Source of the DNA: Schizochytrium sp. TIO01
Lineage: Eukaryota > Sar > Bigyra > Thraustochytrida > Thraustochytriidae
Assembly (NCBI GenBank): GCA_004764695.1
Contig: SMSO01000014.1
Span: 7,097,529 to 7,161,528, forward strand
Length of the DNA: 64,000 nucleotides
Reading direction: 5' to 3'
Shown here: positions 1 to 10,792 of the stretch, in pieces
Numbering within the stretch: the stretch's first letter is position 1
Layout: each line of letters opens with the position of its first letter
The notes under the pieces: model-generated
The model's database searches: none
Seen by the model: only the letters and a program-made list of their open reading frames with translations
What the model was told of the DNA's origin: nothing
Program-made: the position numbers and the translations under genes

Positions 1-944
1 TTTGACGTATGCACACAAGGGAAAAGTATCATGGTCTAGTCTCTACAGAAGAAACTACCTTTTAACAAAAACTCCAAAGCCATCTGCAAATCCTTTCTTA
101 AATTCTGTAGAAAGCAAATACCCCCTTCGCACAAATGAAAACCTTCGACTTCATTAGTTTTCAAGTTATAAAAATGTCTTTCTCTAGTTCACTTGGACGT
201 GATATTTAGCAATATTATGACTCTTATGATTGTTTCCCATGAACTACTATATTTTGGTCTCTATTCGTTAACTTAAATTCCCCTGCCTTACCTTGGCATC
301 GGCTCAATACCTTAATTCCCCTTCTGTTCATCACATCCTATCATATATTTTGACTATATCAAAGCCAAACCTAACATCCAATGCAAGTCACCGCGCCAAT
401 AGCTTCAAGTATTTGTGTACCTCCTTCGCTCTTTTCCCACCCTCAAATCACAAAAGAATGTTAATATACAGCACACCTGTACTTCGCTTTCTCGGATTCA
501 ATTCGTGAGTTGACGGTTTCCAATAAAATCATTGCATATATCTTAGTTCCATACTTCCCTCTCTGAAAGCAAGCGGATCAGTTTTCCCGGAGTGATCATC
601 TTCAATGCAACCATCGGCACGGTATCCAGCCAACCAGCCAATAGAGCTGGAAATACTTTCTCTTCGGAATCTTCCTTCAATGGAATACACTGCGCGCTAG
701 ATCTGATTTGGTAGAATTTCAGTACTACTCATATTAACACACATTAACAAATACTGCTATTACGTTGCGGTGCAACTTCAAGATTTCTCATTCTTTTAGA
801 AACTCCCGCAGAAAATGCCACTATGTGAAAGCGGCGAAAAAAAGAGATTGCCCATGATTCCTTGGGAGTAGTTCGTAGCATGGTTGTTTAAGCATCCTCA
901 CCAATGCATATAAGAACTATCTACCCAAGTTTGTGATAACATTG
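1..944. other. Intergenic, no gene seen
   Basis: I see no convincing coding region. Open frames here are short and begin at TTG rather than ATG. The right part, from about 829, is a diverged relative of 3336-3405 upstream of the second epimerase gene, with a shared CGGCGAAAA-AGAGATT core. Confidence 0.5.
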
Positions 945-956
945 TATATAAAAAGG
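945..956 (+). promoter_or_regulatory. Candidate TATA box of first epimerase-like gene
   Basis: TATATAAAAAGG lies about 170 bp before the ATG at 1128. The duplicated gene has only the weaker TGTATATTGAATAG near 3471, so the element seems to be lost or altered in the second copy. This is inferred from sequence only; no start site is known. Confidence 0.4.
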
Positions 957-1127
957 TGCATGGGTTGAAACATCTCGAGTCTGAAGAATCATTCCTTTAA
1001 GCGGCAAAACCAAAACTCGAACACACCAAACAAGTGACTTCAAAGCAACAATCAAGCTTCTAAAGAATATAACACACATCAACTTAGACTATTCACCCAA
1101 GCAATACCCTTTACTCAACAACATAAA

Positions 1128-2066
1128 ATGAAGGTCTTCGTCACCGGTGCTAGCGGATGGGTCGGCAGCAAGGTCACCCAACTCCTCATCCAACAAGGTC
1201 ATCAAGTCACCGGACTTGCACGCTCTGACAAGTCTGCCGAGCGAGTTAAGAACCTTGGCGCCGAACCTGTTCGTGGAGGCCTCGAAGACCTCGATGTGAT
1301 CAAAGCCGCCAGCAAAGATGCAGACGCAGTCATCCACACTGCATTCAACCATGAAGATTTTAACAAGTATGTCGAGAACTGCGAAATCGATCGCAAGGTC
1401 ATCAGCGCCATGCTCGACGCTCTCTCAGGCTCTGGCAAGACATTGGTTGTCGCCACAGGTCTCTACGGACTTGGCGATGAGGAGTCTATGGCCGAGACCA
1501 CAGGAATCAAGGGCATCCGAGGTGCCACAGAGCCCATGTTGCTTGAGCGTGGTGAGAAGGAGAACATCCGTGTTGCTAGCGTGCGCTTGCCTCCAACTGT
1601 ACACGGCGTAGGTGACCAGGCATTCCTCAAGATCCTCAACGGGTTTGCGCAAGCCGCCCAGGTATCTCCGTATGTGGGCGACGGTAGCAACCGCTGGGGT
1701 ACGGTGCACCGTGATGATGCTGCCAATGCATTTGTGTTGGCCTTGACCAAGGGTCCTGCTGGTCAGAGGATTCATGCTGTCGCCGAAGAGGTTTCATTCA
1801 AGGACATCGCAGAGGTGCTAGGAGCAAACCTTAAAGTGCCTGTGAAATCTGTAAGTCCGGAGGAGGCAGCTCAACATTTCACATTCTTGACTCCGTTTGT
1901 GACAAGTAAGTACACAGCCCCGACTGAGATTACACGTGCGCGTCTTGGATGGGAGCCTAAAGGTCCTGGATTGCTTGAGGACCTCCGCAATCCCAAATAC
2001 TTTGGTACTCCTAATAAGAAGCGTAGCATCTTCTCGTTCTTGTTCAAAAGAAGGTCAAGCAAGTGA
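1128..2066 (+). CDS. NAD(P)-dependent epimerase/dehydratase-like SDR, copy 1
   Basis: A 312-residue atypical short-chain dehydrogenase of the NAD-dependent epimerase/dehydratase class. The N-terminal Rossmann motif TGASGWVG sits at residues 6-13 after a beta-strand, which fits an NAD(P)-binding oxidoreductase acting in the cytosol; the substrate cannot be told. Start: ATG, with the same leader as the second copy at 3631. The two proteins are almost identical up to about residue 287. This copy then has a longer basic tail (KKRSIFSFLFKRRSSK at the end) where copy 2 stops after NKEYFA. The tail could bind membrane or act as a localisation signal (inference). Coding DNA is about 98% identical between copies by eye, including silent sites, while the distal promoters have diverged, which suggests recent duplication or gene conversion. 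Confidence 0.9.
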   Translation: MKVFVTGASGWVGSKVTQLLIQQGHQVTGLARSDKSAERVKNLGAEPVRGGLEDLDVIKAASKDADAVIHTAFNHEDFNKYVENCEIDRKVISAMLDALSGSGKTLVVATGLYGLGDEESMAETTGIKGIRGATEPMLLERGEKENIRVASVRLPPTVHGVGDQAFLKILNGFAQAAQVSPYVGDGSNRWGTVHRDDAANAFVLALTKGPAGQRIHAVAEEVSFKDIAEVLGANLKVPVKSVSPEEAAQHFTFLTPFVTSKYTAPTEITRARLGWEPKGPGLLEDLRNPKYFGTPNKKRSIFSFLFKRRSSK

Positions 2067-3506
2067 ATAATAAACATAGATTGTATGAAAGTAGGCAGAG
2101 CCATTATCCCTAATTGATTTTTACTTTTAATTCATCAAAATACATTTCTTCTGTTTTTATGATATTGTGATAGTAAAAGTACAACTCTCTGCTTTTGTTA
2201 CAGCTACACCTCCACTATTTTGATAAAAACGCCTGTTATCTGAGCCACAATATTGAAAGATTTTATTATAACAGGCCTATTTCACTAACCCTTAAGGTAC
2301 ATCCGAGTGGGCTATTTGAAAATTGCAGTAGCTATACTATTAGCTTGTTCTTGACTACCTATAACGTTAGTGAAAGTATAGTGAAGGAATACTACGTTCG
2401 TGTGGAGACCTCATGACGCCGAAAGCAAATAGATTCTCATGTAGCTACCTACTTCCTGTGAGTTTGGTTAGATTGGCCCACAGTTTAGTTGATTAGCGAA
2501 CGGATCAATTTGGCGTGTCTCTAATTAGTTGCACTAAAGCAACACTAAACTTGCTTAACAGATTTTAGGCTAGAATGACCAGGCCGAACCACATCCTGGA
2601 AAACATGTATTGCTTGTTCATACTGTCGAATTGTTTTCGTTTATCCACATTTGACAATGCCCATGGCTTGTTTTCGCCAACGAATTTGGTACCAAGACAT
2701 AATAATTACTGCCAAACTTCGGCAGCAGCAGAAATTTTGCCCTATTTAATCTTTTAAAAGATCAGTTTAAAAAAAATAAGAATATCTAGAGGCTTATATA
2801 AATCACAAATAACAACAACAATAATAGTTGTAATGATACTAACATGAAATTCGGTTTCTTCAAGCTCGATTTTTTAAGAAATCTTATGGGTTTCTCTTTC
2901 CAGTTTCTATGCCCATGTATCCCGAAGATTACTTTACTTTTCTCCCAACACCTAACAGAGGTGCAGATTTTCTCAATATTGCAAACTTCACACTTTCTCT
3001 CGGGTGTGTCTTTCAAGTCGCCGACTTTATGCGAGAGATCATTGTTTGTTCCGTATCTATAGCTTGTTTGCTAGAAGCCGGATCAATCTATTTCTCTGTT
3101 CACTCTTTGCGAATCCACCTGTATCTTTCCAGCCAACCAAAGCTGAACTGACTTCTCCTGCGGAGCTTGTTGGAGCAATAACTTAGGGTGTTACCTGTAA
3201 CTAGCTATATTTGATACCCACTTTTATTAGTATGTTACTACTAGTATGACGTTGCGGCGAAAATCAAAAATTTGCCATTTTCTGATAACAATTTTAAAAT
3301 GTTTTGTTAATAAAATATTCCATGATTTAATACCCACGGCGAAAAGAAGAGATTCACCAAGATTTCTCGGAAGTAGTAGAACATAACTAGGCACTTGTGT
3401 TGATGCAGTTGAGCACTACCAAGAGCAATCGTTCACAGTAGAAGTAACATCAATCATGATGCTACAGAAATGTATATTGAATAGAAGTATCGATTCCAAG
3501 GGGAAT
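2067..3506. other. Spacer between duplicated epimerase genes
   Basis: No recognisable gene. Short overlapping frames on both strands around 2786-3186 show no motif. The part from about 3336 is the diverged counterpart of 829-905, so the duplication included some promoter DNA. Confidence 0.5.
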
Positions 3507-3630
3507 AACAAAACCAAAACTCGAACGCACCAAACAAGCAACCCCAAAGCAACAATCCAGCTTCCCAATATATTACATACGTCAACTTAGACTATTCACC
3601 CAAGCAATACCCTTTACTCAACAATATAAA

Positions 3631-4512
3631 ATGAAGGTCTTCGTCACCGGTGCTAGTGGATGGGTCGGCAGCAAGGTCACCCAACTCCTCATCCAACAAG
3701 GTCATCAAGTCACCGGACTTGCTCGCTCTGACAAGTCTGCAGAGCGAGTTCAGAGCCTCGGCGCCAAACCTGTTCGTGGAGGCCTCGAAGACCTCGATGT
3801 GATCAAAGCCGCCAGCAAAGATGCAGACGCAGTCATCCACACTGCATTCAACCATGAAGATTTTAACAAGTATGTCGAGAACTGCGAAATCGATCGCAAG
3901 GTCATCAGCGCCATGCTCGACGCTCTCTCAGGCTCTGGCAAGACGTTGGTTGTCGCCACAGGTCTCTACGGACTTGGCGATGAGGAGTCTATGGCCGAGA
4001 CCACAGGAATCAAGGGCATCCGAGGTGCCACCGAGCCCATGTTGCTCGAGCGTGGTGAGAAGGAGAACATCCGTGTTGCTAGCGTGCGCTTGCCTCCAAC
4101 TGTACACGGCGTAGGTGACCAGGCATTCCTCAAGATCCTCAACGGGTTTGCGCAAGCCGCCCAGGTATCTCCGTATGTGGGCGACGGTAGCAACCGCTGG
4201 GGTACGGTGCACCGTGATGATGCTGCCAATGCATTTGTGTTGGCCTTGACCAAGGGTCCTGCTGGTCAGAGGATTCATGCTGTCGCCGAAGAGGTTACAT
4301 TCAAGGACATCGCAGAGGTGCTAGGAGCAAACCTTAAAGTGCCTGTGAAATCTGTAAGTCCGGAGGAGGCCGCCGCACATTTCACATTCTTGACTCCGTT
4401 TGTGACAAGTGAGTACACAGCCCCGACTGAGATTACACGTGCGCGTCTTGGATGGGAGCCTAAAGGTCCTGGATTGCTTGAGGATCTTCGCAATAAAGAA
4501 TACTTCGCATGA
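3631..4512 (+). CDS. NAD(P)-dependent epimerase/dehydratase-like SDR, copy 2
   Basis: A 293-residue paralogue of the gene at 1128, in the same orientation, 2503 bp downstream. It keeps the TGASGWVG dinucleotide-binding loop (residues 6-13). Changes cluster near residues 41-47 (K-N to Q-S, E to K) and close to the C-terminus; the basic tail of copy 1 is absent. The leader from about 3509 (CAAAACCAAAACTCGAAC) to the ATG matches copy 1, but further upstream the promoter has diverged and lacks the clear TATA element. It probably catalyses the same reaction, perhaps with different expression or location (inference). Substrate unknown. Confidence 0.9.
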   Translation: MKVFVTGASGWVGSKVTQLLIQQGHQVTGLARSDKSAERVQSLGAKPVRGGLEDLDVIKAASKDADAVIHTAFNHEDFNKYVENCEIDRKVISAMLDALSGSGKTLVVATGLYGLGDEESMAETTGIKGIRGATEPMLLERGEKENIRVASVRLPPTVHGVGDQAFLKILNGFAQAAQVSPYVGDGSNRWGTVHRDDAANAFVLALTKGPAGQRIHAVAEEVTFKDIAEVLGANLKVPVKSVSPEEAAAHFTFLTPFVTSEYTAPTEITRARLGWEPKGPGLLEDLRNKEYFA

Positions 4513-4859
4513 ATCATTTATAATTCTAAATATATAAAAATGTAAGTCATTTCCGCTATTGTTTCTCGGTTTTCATATAACTATCAGAAAGTATTGTTAA
4601 AGTTGAACTAGTTTAGATATAACATTAAATCAAGCATTGGAGTCTTGTATATTTTTAATCTTACTTTTAAAGATTCCATGGTATAGTCTTACGTGTTCAA
4701 TCTCTTCACTTGAGTCTGATTGACCTGCAGTACTAATGAGATCGAACGATTTGAAACCCGAATCGTTTTAAAGAAAATTAGTTGTAAGATCGACACTTAG
4801 TCGGAATAGAGATTTAAAGAAATAAAAACATGACTTCCTGAAATGCGATTTCTAAGAAG
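4513..4859. other. Short convergent intergenic spacer
   Basis: AT-rich DNA between the convergent ends of the second epimerase gene and the minus-strand gene at 4860. No feature recognised; it presumably holds both 3' ends. Confidence 0.5.
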
Positions 4860-5765
4860 TCATTTAAATACATCAGCAATTTGAAATTGGCGCGGGCTCG
4901 AGCGCCGGGATGTGGTTGGTCTACGAGGAGGGCGTAGTGCAACATATTTGCTTGGGTTTGGGATACCTAGAACAGTTTGTTGCTCAATGCGTGGGTTTCT
5001 AAATTGTAGAGTTTTTGCGACGTTACCTTTGCGCGTATGATTTGGTTTGCTAGTATTTTGCACGTTGCATATTTGATTATGGCGTTCTTGTTCGTCTAAT
5101 AGTGCAATAAAATGCTCGGGACCAAGGGTCGGATCAAATGGAGTTGCGGGGCCGCCAAGTGCGGCTGTGATAGCCCGCTGACGCATATTCATAGATGTAG
5201 TAGTGTGCGCCATTGCCTGCAGGGTTGAAAGCATAGATGATGTATTTTCAGTGTAAGTTTCAGTAATTTGTTGTGGTTCCCCAGTGAGCCCCTTATTCTC
5301 GAGTTTGGTGTTTGAGTCTGAGCCAGAAGTTGAGTCCATTGAGATCACCTGATAGTTAGACTCGGGTTGGTCAACCTCCTCTTGATTGTTACCAGGACAA
5401 CCATTGGTATGCAGATTATGATCAGTTTGGTTTCTTGGGTCTGAACGCCGGACAGCCTCACGTATTTCACACAAAACTTGTTTCAAGTGCTCCTCTCGAG
5501 AATACTGTTGAGGGTACTTTAATCTATGGCTTTCTATGAATTCATCATGTGTCAATTGGTTCGAAACTGAAGGCTCGGGTGTACGCGTTTGTCGGCCCAA
5601 TAAATTGACCGCCAAAATTGCATCTTCGTGTCGTTCAAGCTCGGCATCGCCTTGTCGTTGTTCGTAGTGTTGTTTACTTTGTCTTCGTATGGGAAGCGGC
5701 TGTCTCAGAGCGAGAAGATCGTTCTGTACATCTACTGACAACACCGGCAGACGAAAGCTCTCCAT
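4860..5765 (-). CDS. Hypothetical protein, 301 aa
   Basis: Not recognised. A 301-residue open frame from an ATG, polar and rich in Gln, Asn, Ser and Thr, with no signal peptide or membrane segment. Residues 1-110 are charged and probably helical (for example HDEFIESHRLKYPQQYSREE). The middle is low-complexity and acidic, and the end is basic and Arg/Pro-rich (RPPRRPTTSRRSSPRQ). This could be a nuclear or nucleic-acid-associated disordered protein, but that is only a composition argument. It is divergent from the EF-hand gene, sharing the 5766-6300 spacer. Length, ATG start and absence of a competing frame support it being real. Confidence 0.6.
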   Translation of the reverse strand: MESFRLPVLSVDVQNDLLALRQPLPIRRQSKQHYEQRQGDAELERHEDAILAVNLLGRQTRTPEPSVSNQLTHDEFIESHRLKYPQQYSREEHLKQVLCEIREAVRRSDPRNQTDHNLHTNGCPGNNQEEVDQPESNYQVISMDSTSGSDSNTKLENKGLTGEPQQITETYTENTSSMLSTLQAMAHTTTSMNMRQRAITAALGGPATPFDPTLGPEHFIALLDEQERHNQICNVQNTSKPNHTRKGNVAKTLQFRNPRIEQQTVLGIPNPSKYVALRPPRRPTTSRRSSPRQFQIADVFK

Positions 5766-6300
5766 CGTTGTTGTTTACCTAGTTAACAACCGCGGACTGC
5801 GTGTGACTGCATAAAGCTAGGTCGCCGCAAGCGGATTAAACAATCCGAACACCTACAAGCTAGCCAAACAGCTGCGTTTGGATGTTATACAACTCTTTAT
5901 ACTTCAATCATTGATTGGTGATTGGCTACGGATCAGATTCCTCTACCCTCCCCTCACTTTACCTCAATATTTCTGGCGAAATCGCTCCTTGTAATGCTAC
6001 TGTTGTTCTCTATGGAAAAGTCGAATGTTAAAATCCGTTGTGCAAGGCTTTCCCTTATTGGGTTCACTAGGTCTTCTCTGACCGTCCGTACGTTTTCACT
6101 TGAAGATAATTCTATGTCGTGGTGTGTACTATTCCTTGTAATAATTTCTTGTGCGATGCTTCTTCGAGTTATTCGATGTTTTGATGGTGTCAGAAGGCAC
6201 TGGATCCTTGCCCAATCGAGGTCATCTTCTACATAGGAAAAGCTTACATCACCTGCAAATCGAAAGTGGGGGCATTGTTGCTCAATTGCTAGTTGTTGTG
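5766..6300. other. Divergent promoter spacer
   Basis: Spacer between the 4860-5765 gene and the EF-hand gene. The EF-hand frame stays open back to 6151, and a minus frame covers 5954-6358, but the latter has no ATG, so neither extension is counted. Confidence 0.4.
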
Positions 6301-7257
6301 ATGAATGCTCAAAAAGAAGCTCTGCAACGCCGGTCTCGCTCCAAAAACGATGAGTCAAAGACTTCGTTCAAGGAGCTCATTGCTGCATCACGCACAAAAC
6401 GAGGTGCCAAAACAGAACGAAGGACTTTAGCAGAGGTTGAGCACTCTTTCCTGCCTCGCGAGGCTCGAGAAGATCAGCGACCTCCGCACAGACGCCCAAA
6501 GTACCATAATATTTTCGCAAAAACTGCAGAGTTTAACCAGCGCTTGGAATTGAAGGATGCTTTGCAACGCTTCCAGAAGATTCGTCCAAATACTCTTTGT
6601 GAACAATCCTCGGTTTCAGATCAAGAAAAGATTGCATGGAAAGATGTTCTCACTAGGTGGAAACATCTTCGACATGGATATTCTAAGCAGATACAACAGC
6701 AGAATAAAATTCGACACCAGACACTTCAAAATGAGTGGAGTGAGTGGCTAAAGCTCCACAACCCTGTTTTGAGCGCTCAGTGGACAGCGATTCGAGATCG
6801 CCGTATGGACCTCTTGCAGTGGTTTCGCGTTCTTGACTTGGATGGAAGTGGTGAAATTAGTACTGCGGAACTTGTTGACCCATTGCTTACGGTAGGGCTT
6901 TGTCGTAACCGCCGTGAGGTTGAAGAGCTTGTGGCTAGTATTGATGCAGACGGTTCCGGGGCCATCGGTTTCGACGAATTTCTACATATTATTTGTTCGG
7001 AGGATGGAGAGGGACCCAATAGCGGAAATGCCCTTGTTCAGTTGTACAAAACAGCAGCACAGGGCGAACTTGGAGACTCATCTACTTTAGATTTTTCTTT
7101 GATCCTTGCATCATACCGCCGAAAAGTTATATTACATGCTCTTGCGCCAACATCGGAGCACGCAGAGCAAAGTGATTCTCGGAAACGTGACACATTATGT
7201 GTCAATGCTCTTGCGAATGAGTTTTGGCAACGTAAGTATTCAATCCCTCCGCCCTGA
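6301..7257 (+). CDS. EF-hand calcium-binding protein
   Basis: About 318 residues. Two adjacent canonical EF-hand loops are visible: residues 179-190 (D-x-D-x-S-x-E-I-S-x-x-E) and 215-226 (D-x-D-x-S-x-A-I-G-x-x-E), each with flanking helices. A lone pair of EF-hands at the C-terminal half of a basic, helical protein suggests a calcium sensor rather than an enzyme. I chose the ATG at 6301; the frame continues upstream to 6151 with another ATG at 6184, but that part looks unlike coding sequence. Near the 3' end a perfect GTAAGT at about 7232 is followed by pyrimidine-rich DNA and an AAAG/G boundary near 7280. A roughly 50-nt terminal intron is therefore possible and would replace the last few residues. 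Confidence 0.75.
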   Translation: MNAQKEALQRRSRSKNDESKTSFKELIAASRTKRGAKTERRTLAEVEHSFLPREAREDQRPPHRRPKYHNIFAKTAEFNQRLELKDALQRFQKIRPNTLCEQSSVSDQEKIAWKDVLTRWKHLRHGYSKQIQQQNKIRHQTLQNEWSEWLKLHNPVLSAQWTAIRDRRMDLLQWFRVLDLDGSGEISTAELVDPLLTVGLCRNRREVEELVASIDADGSGAIGFDEFLHIICSEDGEGPNSGNALVQLYKTAAQGELGDSSTLDFSLILASYRRKVILHALAPTSEHAEQSDSRKRDTLCVNALANEFWQRKYSIPPP

Positions 7258-7947
7258 TCAATAATGGTCCTCTCTTTGTAAAGGAATTCCAGAATGAAAA
7301 ATATGAAATAGCCTATACGAGATTGAATTTATTTGTGTGTCCGTCAGAAGGAAATATAACCGCTGAAGACACCATTTTGTTATAAGATTGGTTTTTCATT
7401 ACAATTACTAAAATTAGAAATCAATTCGAATTCGCGTCCCAGCTAATCTTCGGTTTTTAAATACGTGAGCCAATTTTGATACCCATACCATTTTTCCAAG
7501 ACCGCATTTCTAACAGCAAATAACTTTGGTCTGCTTCACTACATACATAGGCTACATGAACTGCTCAGATAATTTTTCGTTGGGAGTTGCTTTTCTGTTT
7601 ATCTCCTCTCACCCACAAAAATACATTTCAGAATATGAAAGGCGAGTTTATAACATGCACAGCACTGGATCATTCTATCATTCCCTGCATCACGAGTCTG
7701 CTTTCGTATTTGAAATATTACATATAAAACACAAATTGGAGAAAGAGAGACATGCAGTGCTTTCATGACCAAATGCGATCTATTGAGGAAGCAAGAAATT
7801 CCCCTTTAAAAGGCTTGTATGAATCTGTAAAGGATAAGACTTATATTTCCGTCTCCAGTTTTTCGGAAAGGTAGCAAGCGACTAGCCATTTTTGTCTCTT
7901 GTCCTACAGTTGTCTTCTTTCTTAATCGGTTTTGAAATTCGGAGATC
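7258..7947. other. Intergenic, no gene seen
   Basis: Convergent spacer between the EF-hand gene and the M13 peptidase. An open frame at 7526-7768 starts at TTG and shows no motif, so I do not call it. Confidence 0.5.
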
Positions 7948-10371
7948 TTACCAGACCTCACACCGCGTGGTTGGATTCATAGTACTACCTGCCGGGCATT
8001 GAAAAGCATCCGCAAACGGTTGAAAGGATTGGAGAGTTCCAATAACACGGAATCGACTAGGTGAGTGCACATCATTTAAGACAACCTTTTCCATGGTCTG
8101 GTCTCGCATATTGCCACACCATGTGCGAGCAAATGCAATAAAAAACATTTGGTCAGAGGTATAATGAGAAAGGCCTGGTAGGTTCAAGAAGAAGCTCTCG
8201 TCAGTTCCTTCTATTACGTTTAATTCCTGCTCTTCTCGAGCACTCTGATAAGCTGTGTAAGCTTGCTTGAGTCCCGCATGATCAGCTATATTCTCGCCTA
8301 GGGTAAGATTGCCTCGTACATGAGCTTTGCCATTCAATACAGTAAATGCATCATACTGCCTACGAACGCAGTCAGTTTGTTTCCGAAAACTGTTGTAAGT
8401 AGCGGGTTGCCACCAGGTTTCAAGATTACCCTTTGAGTTATATTGAGCACCAACATCGTCAAAGCCATGTGAGAGCTCGTGACCTATAACTGATGCAATG
8501 CAGCCATAGTTAAGAGCCGGAATGTAGTCCTTATGAAATAATGGTGGTTGAAGAATACCAGCGGGAAATACAAGCTCGTTGTTTGAGTTTGAGTAATACG
8601 CGTTTACATCAACTGGGTTCATATGCCATTCCTCTTTATCAACCAAATTGCCAAGACGTTTCAGCACTCGGGTGAGGTCATAGGTTGCAGCATTGCGCAG
8701 ATTAGCAAAGTAATCATTTTCAGAAATAGAAAGAGAATCATAGCGGGAATTCAGGGCAACGTCATCCATGATAAAATCAGGATAACCGATCCGAAATTCA
8801 CTAGCATCCACCTTTTCACGTGCACGAGCACGCGTAGTCTCATCCATCCAGTCAAGAAGACCAAGATTCTTTTTAAAGCTATCTTGAACACGCTTGACAA
8901 GCGCAGAGGCCTTAGCTTTTGAATCTTGTGAGAAATGACTGTTTAGAAACATTCGCGCTACAAGAAACCCTAGTCGGGACTCTGTGCGAGAGACGCACAA
9001 TTTCCAACGCGGAGTTTGCATTTCGATACCATAAACAACCTTGTCAAATTCAGCATCATTATTGAGAAATTTTTGTGGGAGATGCGGCGAAAAATGGAAA
9101 ATAATACGAAAGAGCAAGTAGTCCCTGACAGTCTCAAGCGATGTCGAAGCGAGAAGATTTTCCATTCTTTCCAGAAAAGTTGTTGATTCAACAGTTACCG
9201 TGTGCAGAGCATGAATAGAGCTCTGGTCAGCACCTTGAAGAACTGCATAGAGGTATGAGGAGAGCTTCATGTTTGGCATGAGCGCATCAAGGTCTTTGAC
9301 GAGTACGGGTGTATTGGAAGTTGTGGGATCACGAAGCTTCTCAGGGGGTTCCATAATTCCGGCCAGTTCTTGCTCAAATAGAACAATGTTGCGTGCACGC
9401 TGAAGATTCATATGTGCCTCCCCGCGCCAGGCTGTGATTTGACTGACGATGAGTTTGCGCAAGGCTACCAAAGAAGAATCTGAGTCAATGTTCTTTCCAA
9501 TGTACGCTGAGCGACTCGGCAATGCTAAACCACCTTGACCAAGGTACACGACATTCTTGGATGAATTGTGCACGCCAGCATAGATGCCAAAGTCAAAGAA
9601 TGCACCAACACTGGCCCGATGCATATTGGTGAGGATACCTCGGAGAGTATCCCACGCCTGAGCATCCCATGTAGAATTGGCATCAACTGTCCACGCGTGC
9701 AAGCCTAGGTCCGATGCAAACCGATCAACTGGCACAGTTCCTATGATATTGATCCTGTTTAGATCCATGCATGCACGATAGAACTTGCGTGGCTTAGCCA
9801 TGTATGATGACATCGTTGATGAGTTTGTCGTGGAAGCATCATTTTCAAGAAGTTGGCGTAGAACTAAACGGTTTTGGTCGGCAATTTTGCTCAGGGTAGA
9901 CACGCTAGCTTCTGTAGGCTCAATCGGGTGCGACTGGACCCAGTTTCCGCAAACATGCTCATAAAAATCATCGCACGGGTTGGTAGAAGCATCGATACTG
10001 GCAAGTAGATCGCTGGCTGCATGAATGCAAGCTTCTGTCTCGCATACAGAGGCCCGATTCTCCTCAAGGACTTCGAGTTGTTTGTCTCGTAGCCCAACGC
10101 TGAGCAAGGAGAGCAGCAAAATCGCGCAGCTCAGAAGAAGGGCCTTTTCTAAAGTTGACCGTTGTTGCCAGGCTTCGCAGCACAGCATATCTTGCTGCTG
10201 TTGTTGCTTTGAACTGTCGACCTGAGCAAAGTAACGTCGCTGAGGATCCCAGTGCGACTCGAGATTGTCAATACGCTCGGCCTCCAGCTCATCGATACCA
10301 TCGTCATCCTCTGAATCCCACCTTGGTGCTGCACCAGTGTTATGTTTGTTCCTGCGATCTGGCATCTCCAT
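7948..10371 (-). CDS. M13 family (neprilysin-like) zinc metallopeptidase
   Basis: An 807-residue type II membrane peptidase. Order of features: cytosolic acidic/Gln-rich N-terminus; one membrane segment at about 77-94; the M13 amino-terminal cysteine region (CxxxxC, then NPCDDFYEHVCGNW); a conserved NAYY region near 590; the zinc site H631-E-L-S-H635; GENIAD with the third ligand E693, 58 residues after the second His; and the family's C-terminal C-x-V-W end (CEVW). All catalytic elements are present and the length fits the family (about 700-800). It should cleave peptides at the cell surface or in a secretory compartment. A thraustochytrid may use it for osmotrophic digestion or peptide signalling (inference). 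Start: ATG at 10371; another Met follows two residues later. Confidence 0.95.
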   Translation of the reverse strand: MEMPDRRNKHNTGAAPRWDSEDDDGIDELEAERIDNLESHWDPQRRYFAQVDSSKQQQQQDMLCCEAWQQRSTLEKALLLSCAILLLSLLSVGLRDKQLEVLEENRASVCETEACIHAASDLLASIDASTNPCDDFYEHVCGNWVQSHPIEPTEASVSTLSKIADQNRLVLRQLLENDASTTNSSTMSSYMAKPRKFYRACMDLNRINIIGTVPVDRFASDLGLHAWTVDANSTWDAQAWDTLRGILTNMHRASVGAFFDFGIYAGVHNSSKNVVYLGQGGLALPSRSAYIGKNIDSDSSLVALRKLIVSQITAWRGEAHMNLQRARNIVLFEQELAGIMEPPEKLRDPTTSNTPVLVKDLDALMPNMKLSSYLYAVLQGADQSSIHALHTVTVESTTFLERMENLLASTSLETVRDYLLFRIIFHFSPHLPQKFLNNDAEFDKVVYGIEMQTPRWKLCVSRTESRLGFLVARMFLNSHFSQDSKAKASALVKRVQDSFKKNLGLLDWMDETTRARAREKVDASEFRIGYPDFIMDDVALNSRYDSLSISENDYFANLRNAATYDLTRVLKRLGNLVDKEEWHMNPVDVNAYYSNSNNELVFPAGILQPPLFHKDYIPALNYGCIASVIGHELSHGFDDVGAQYNSKGNLETWWQPATYNSFRKQTDCVRRQYDAFTVLNGKAHVRGNLTLGENIADHAGLKQAYTAYQSAREEQELNVIEGTDESFFLNLPGLSHYTSDQMFFIAFARTWCGNMRDQTMEKVVLNDVHSPSRFRVIGTLQSFQPFADAFQCPAGSTMNPTTRCEVW

Positions 10372-10759
10372 GGCGTCGACCGTCTCCCGACCCGTCTCAA
10401 TTCCAGGTTTTGATCTTGTGCTCCTGATTCCAACCCATCGTCTTTCTCGCTACTATTGAATACGTGTACGTAGTAGGAGCTGGTAGTAGTAGACGACTAA
10501 CTATTGAGCCACTCTCACCGACATAGTAATTAATTAATCTACAACGGGAGAAATATACCTGCTTTCGCACCTATTACCTGTCGTTTCCTTCCTTTCTCAG
10601 ACCCCAAAAGCGAGGCCCATTTTCACGATTCAAAGGTCATGAGTCAAAACGGTTTAGCTCGGGTCAAAACTCAGGCCAAAACAATCATTACCCATGAGCC
10701 AAGTCCAGCACATCGCCGAGCAGTACCTGGGTACTCTCTGGAGTCTGTACAACATTGTT

Positions 10760-10792
<33 letters not shown>

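Noticed and set aside
1089-1775. Minus-strand frames over the epimerase gene, repeated at 3592-4278
   Set aside because: They recur only because the gene is duplicated; antisense shadows.
5954-6358. 134-codon minus-strand frame with protein-like composition
   Set aside because: No ATG anywhere in the frame and it overlaps the EF-hand start; possible exon but not supportable.
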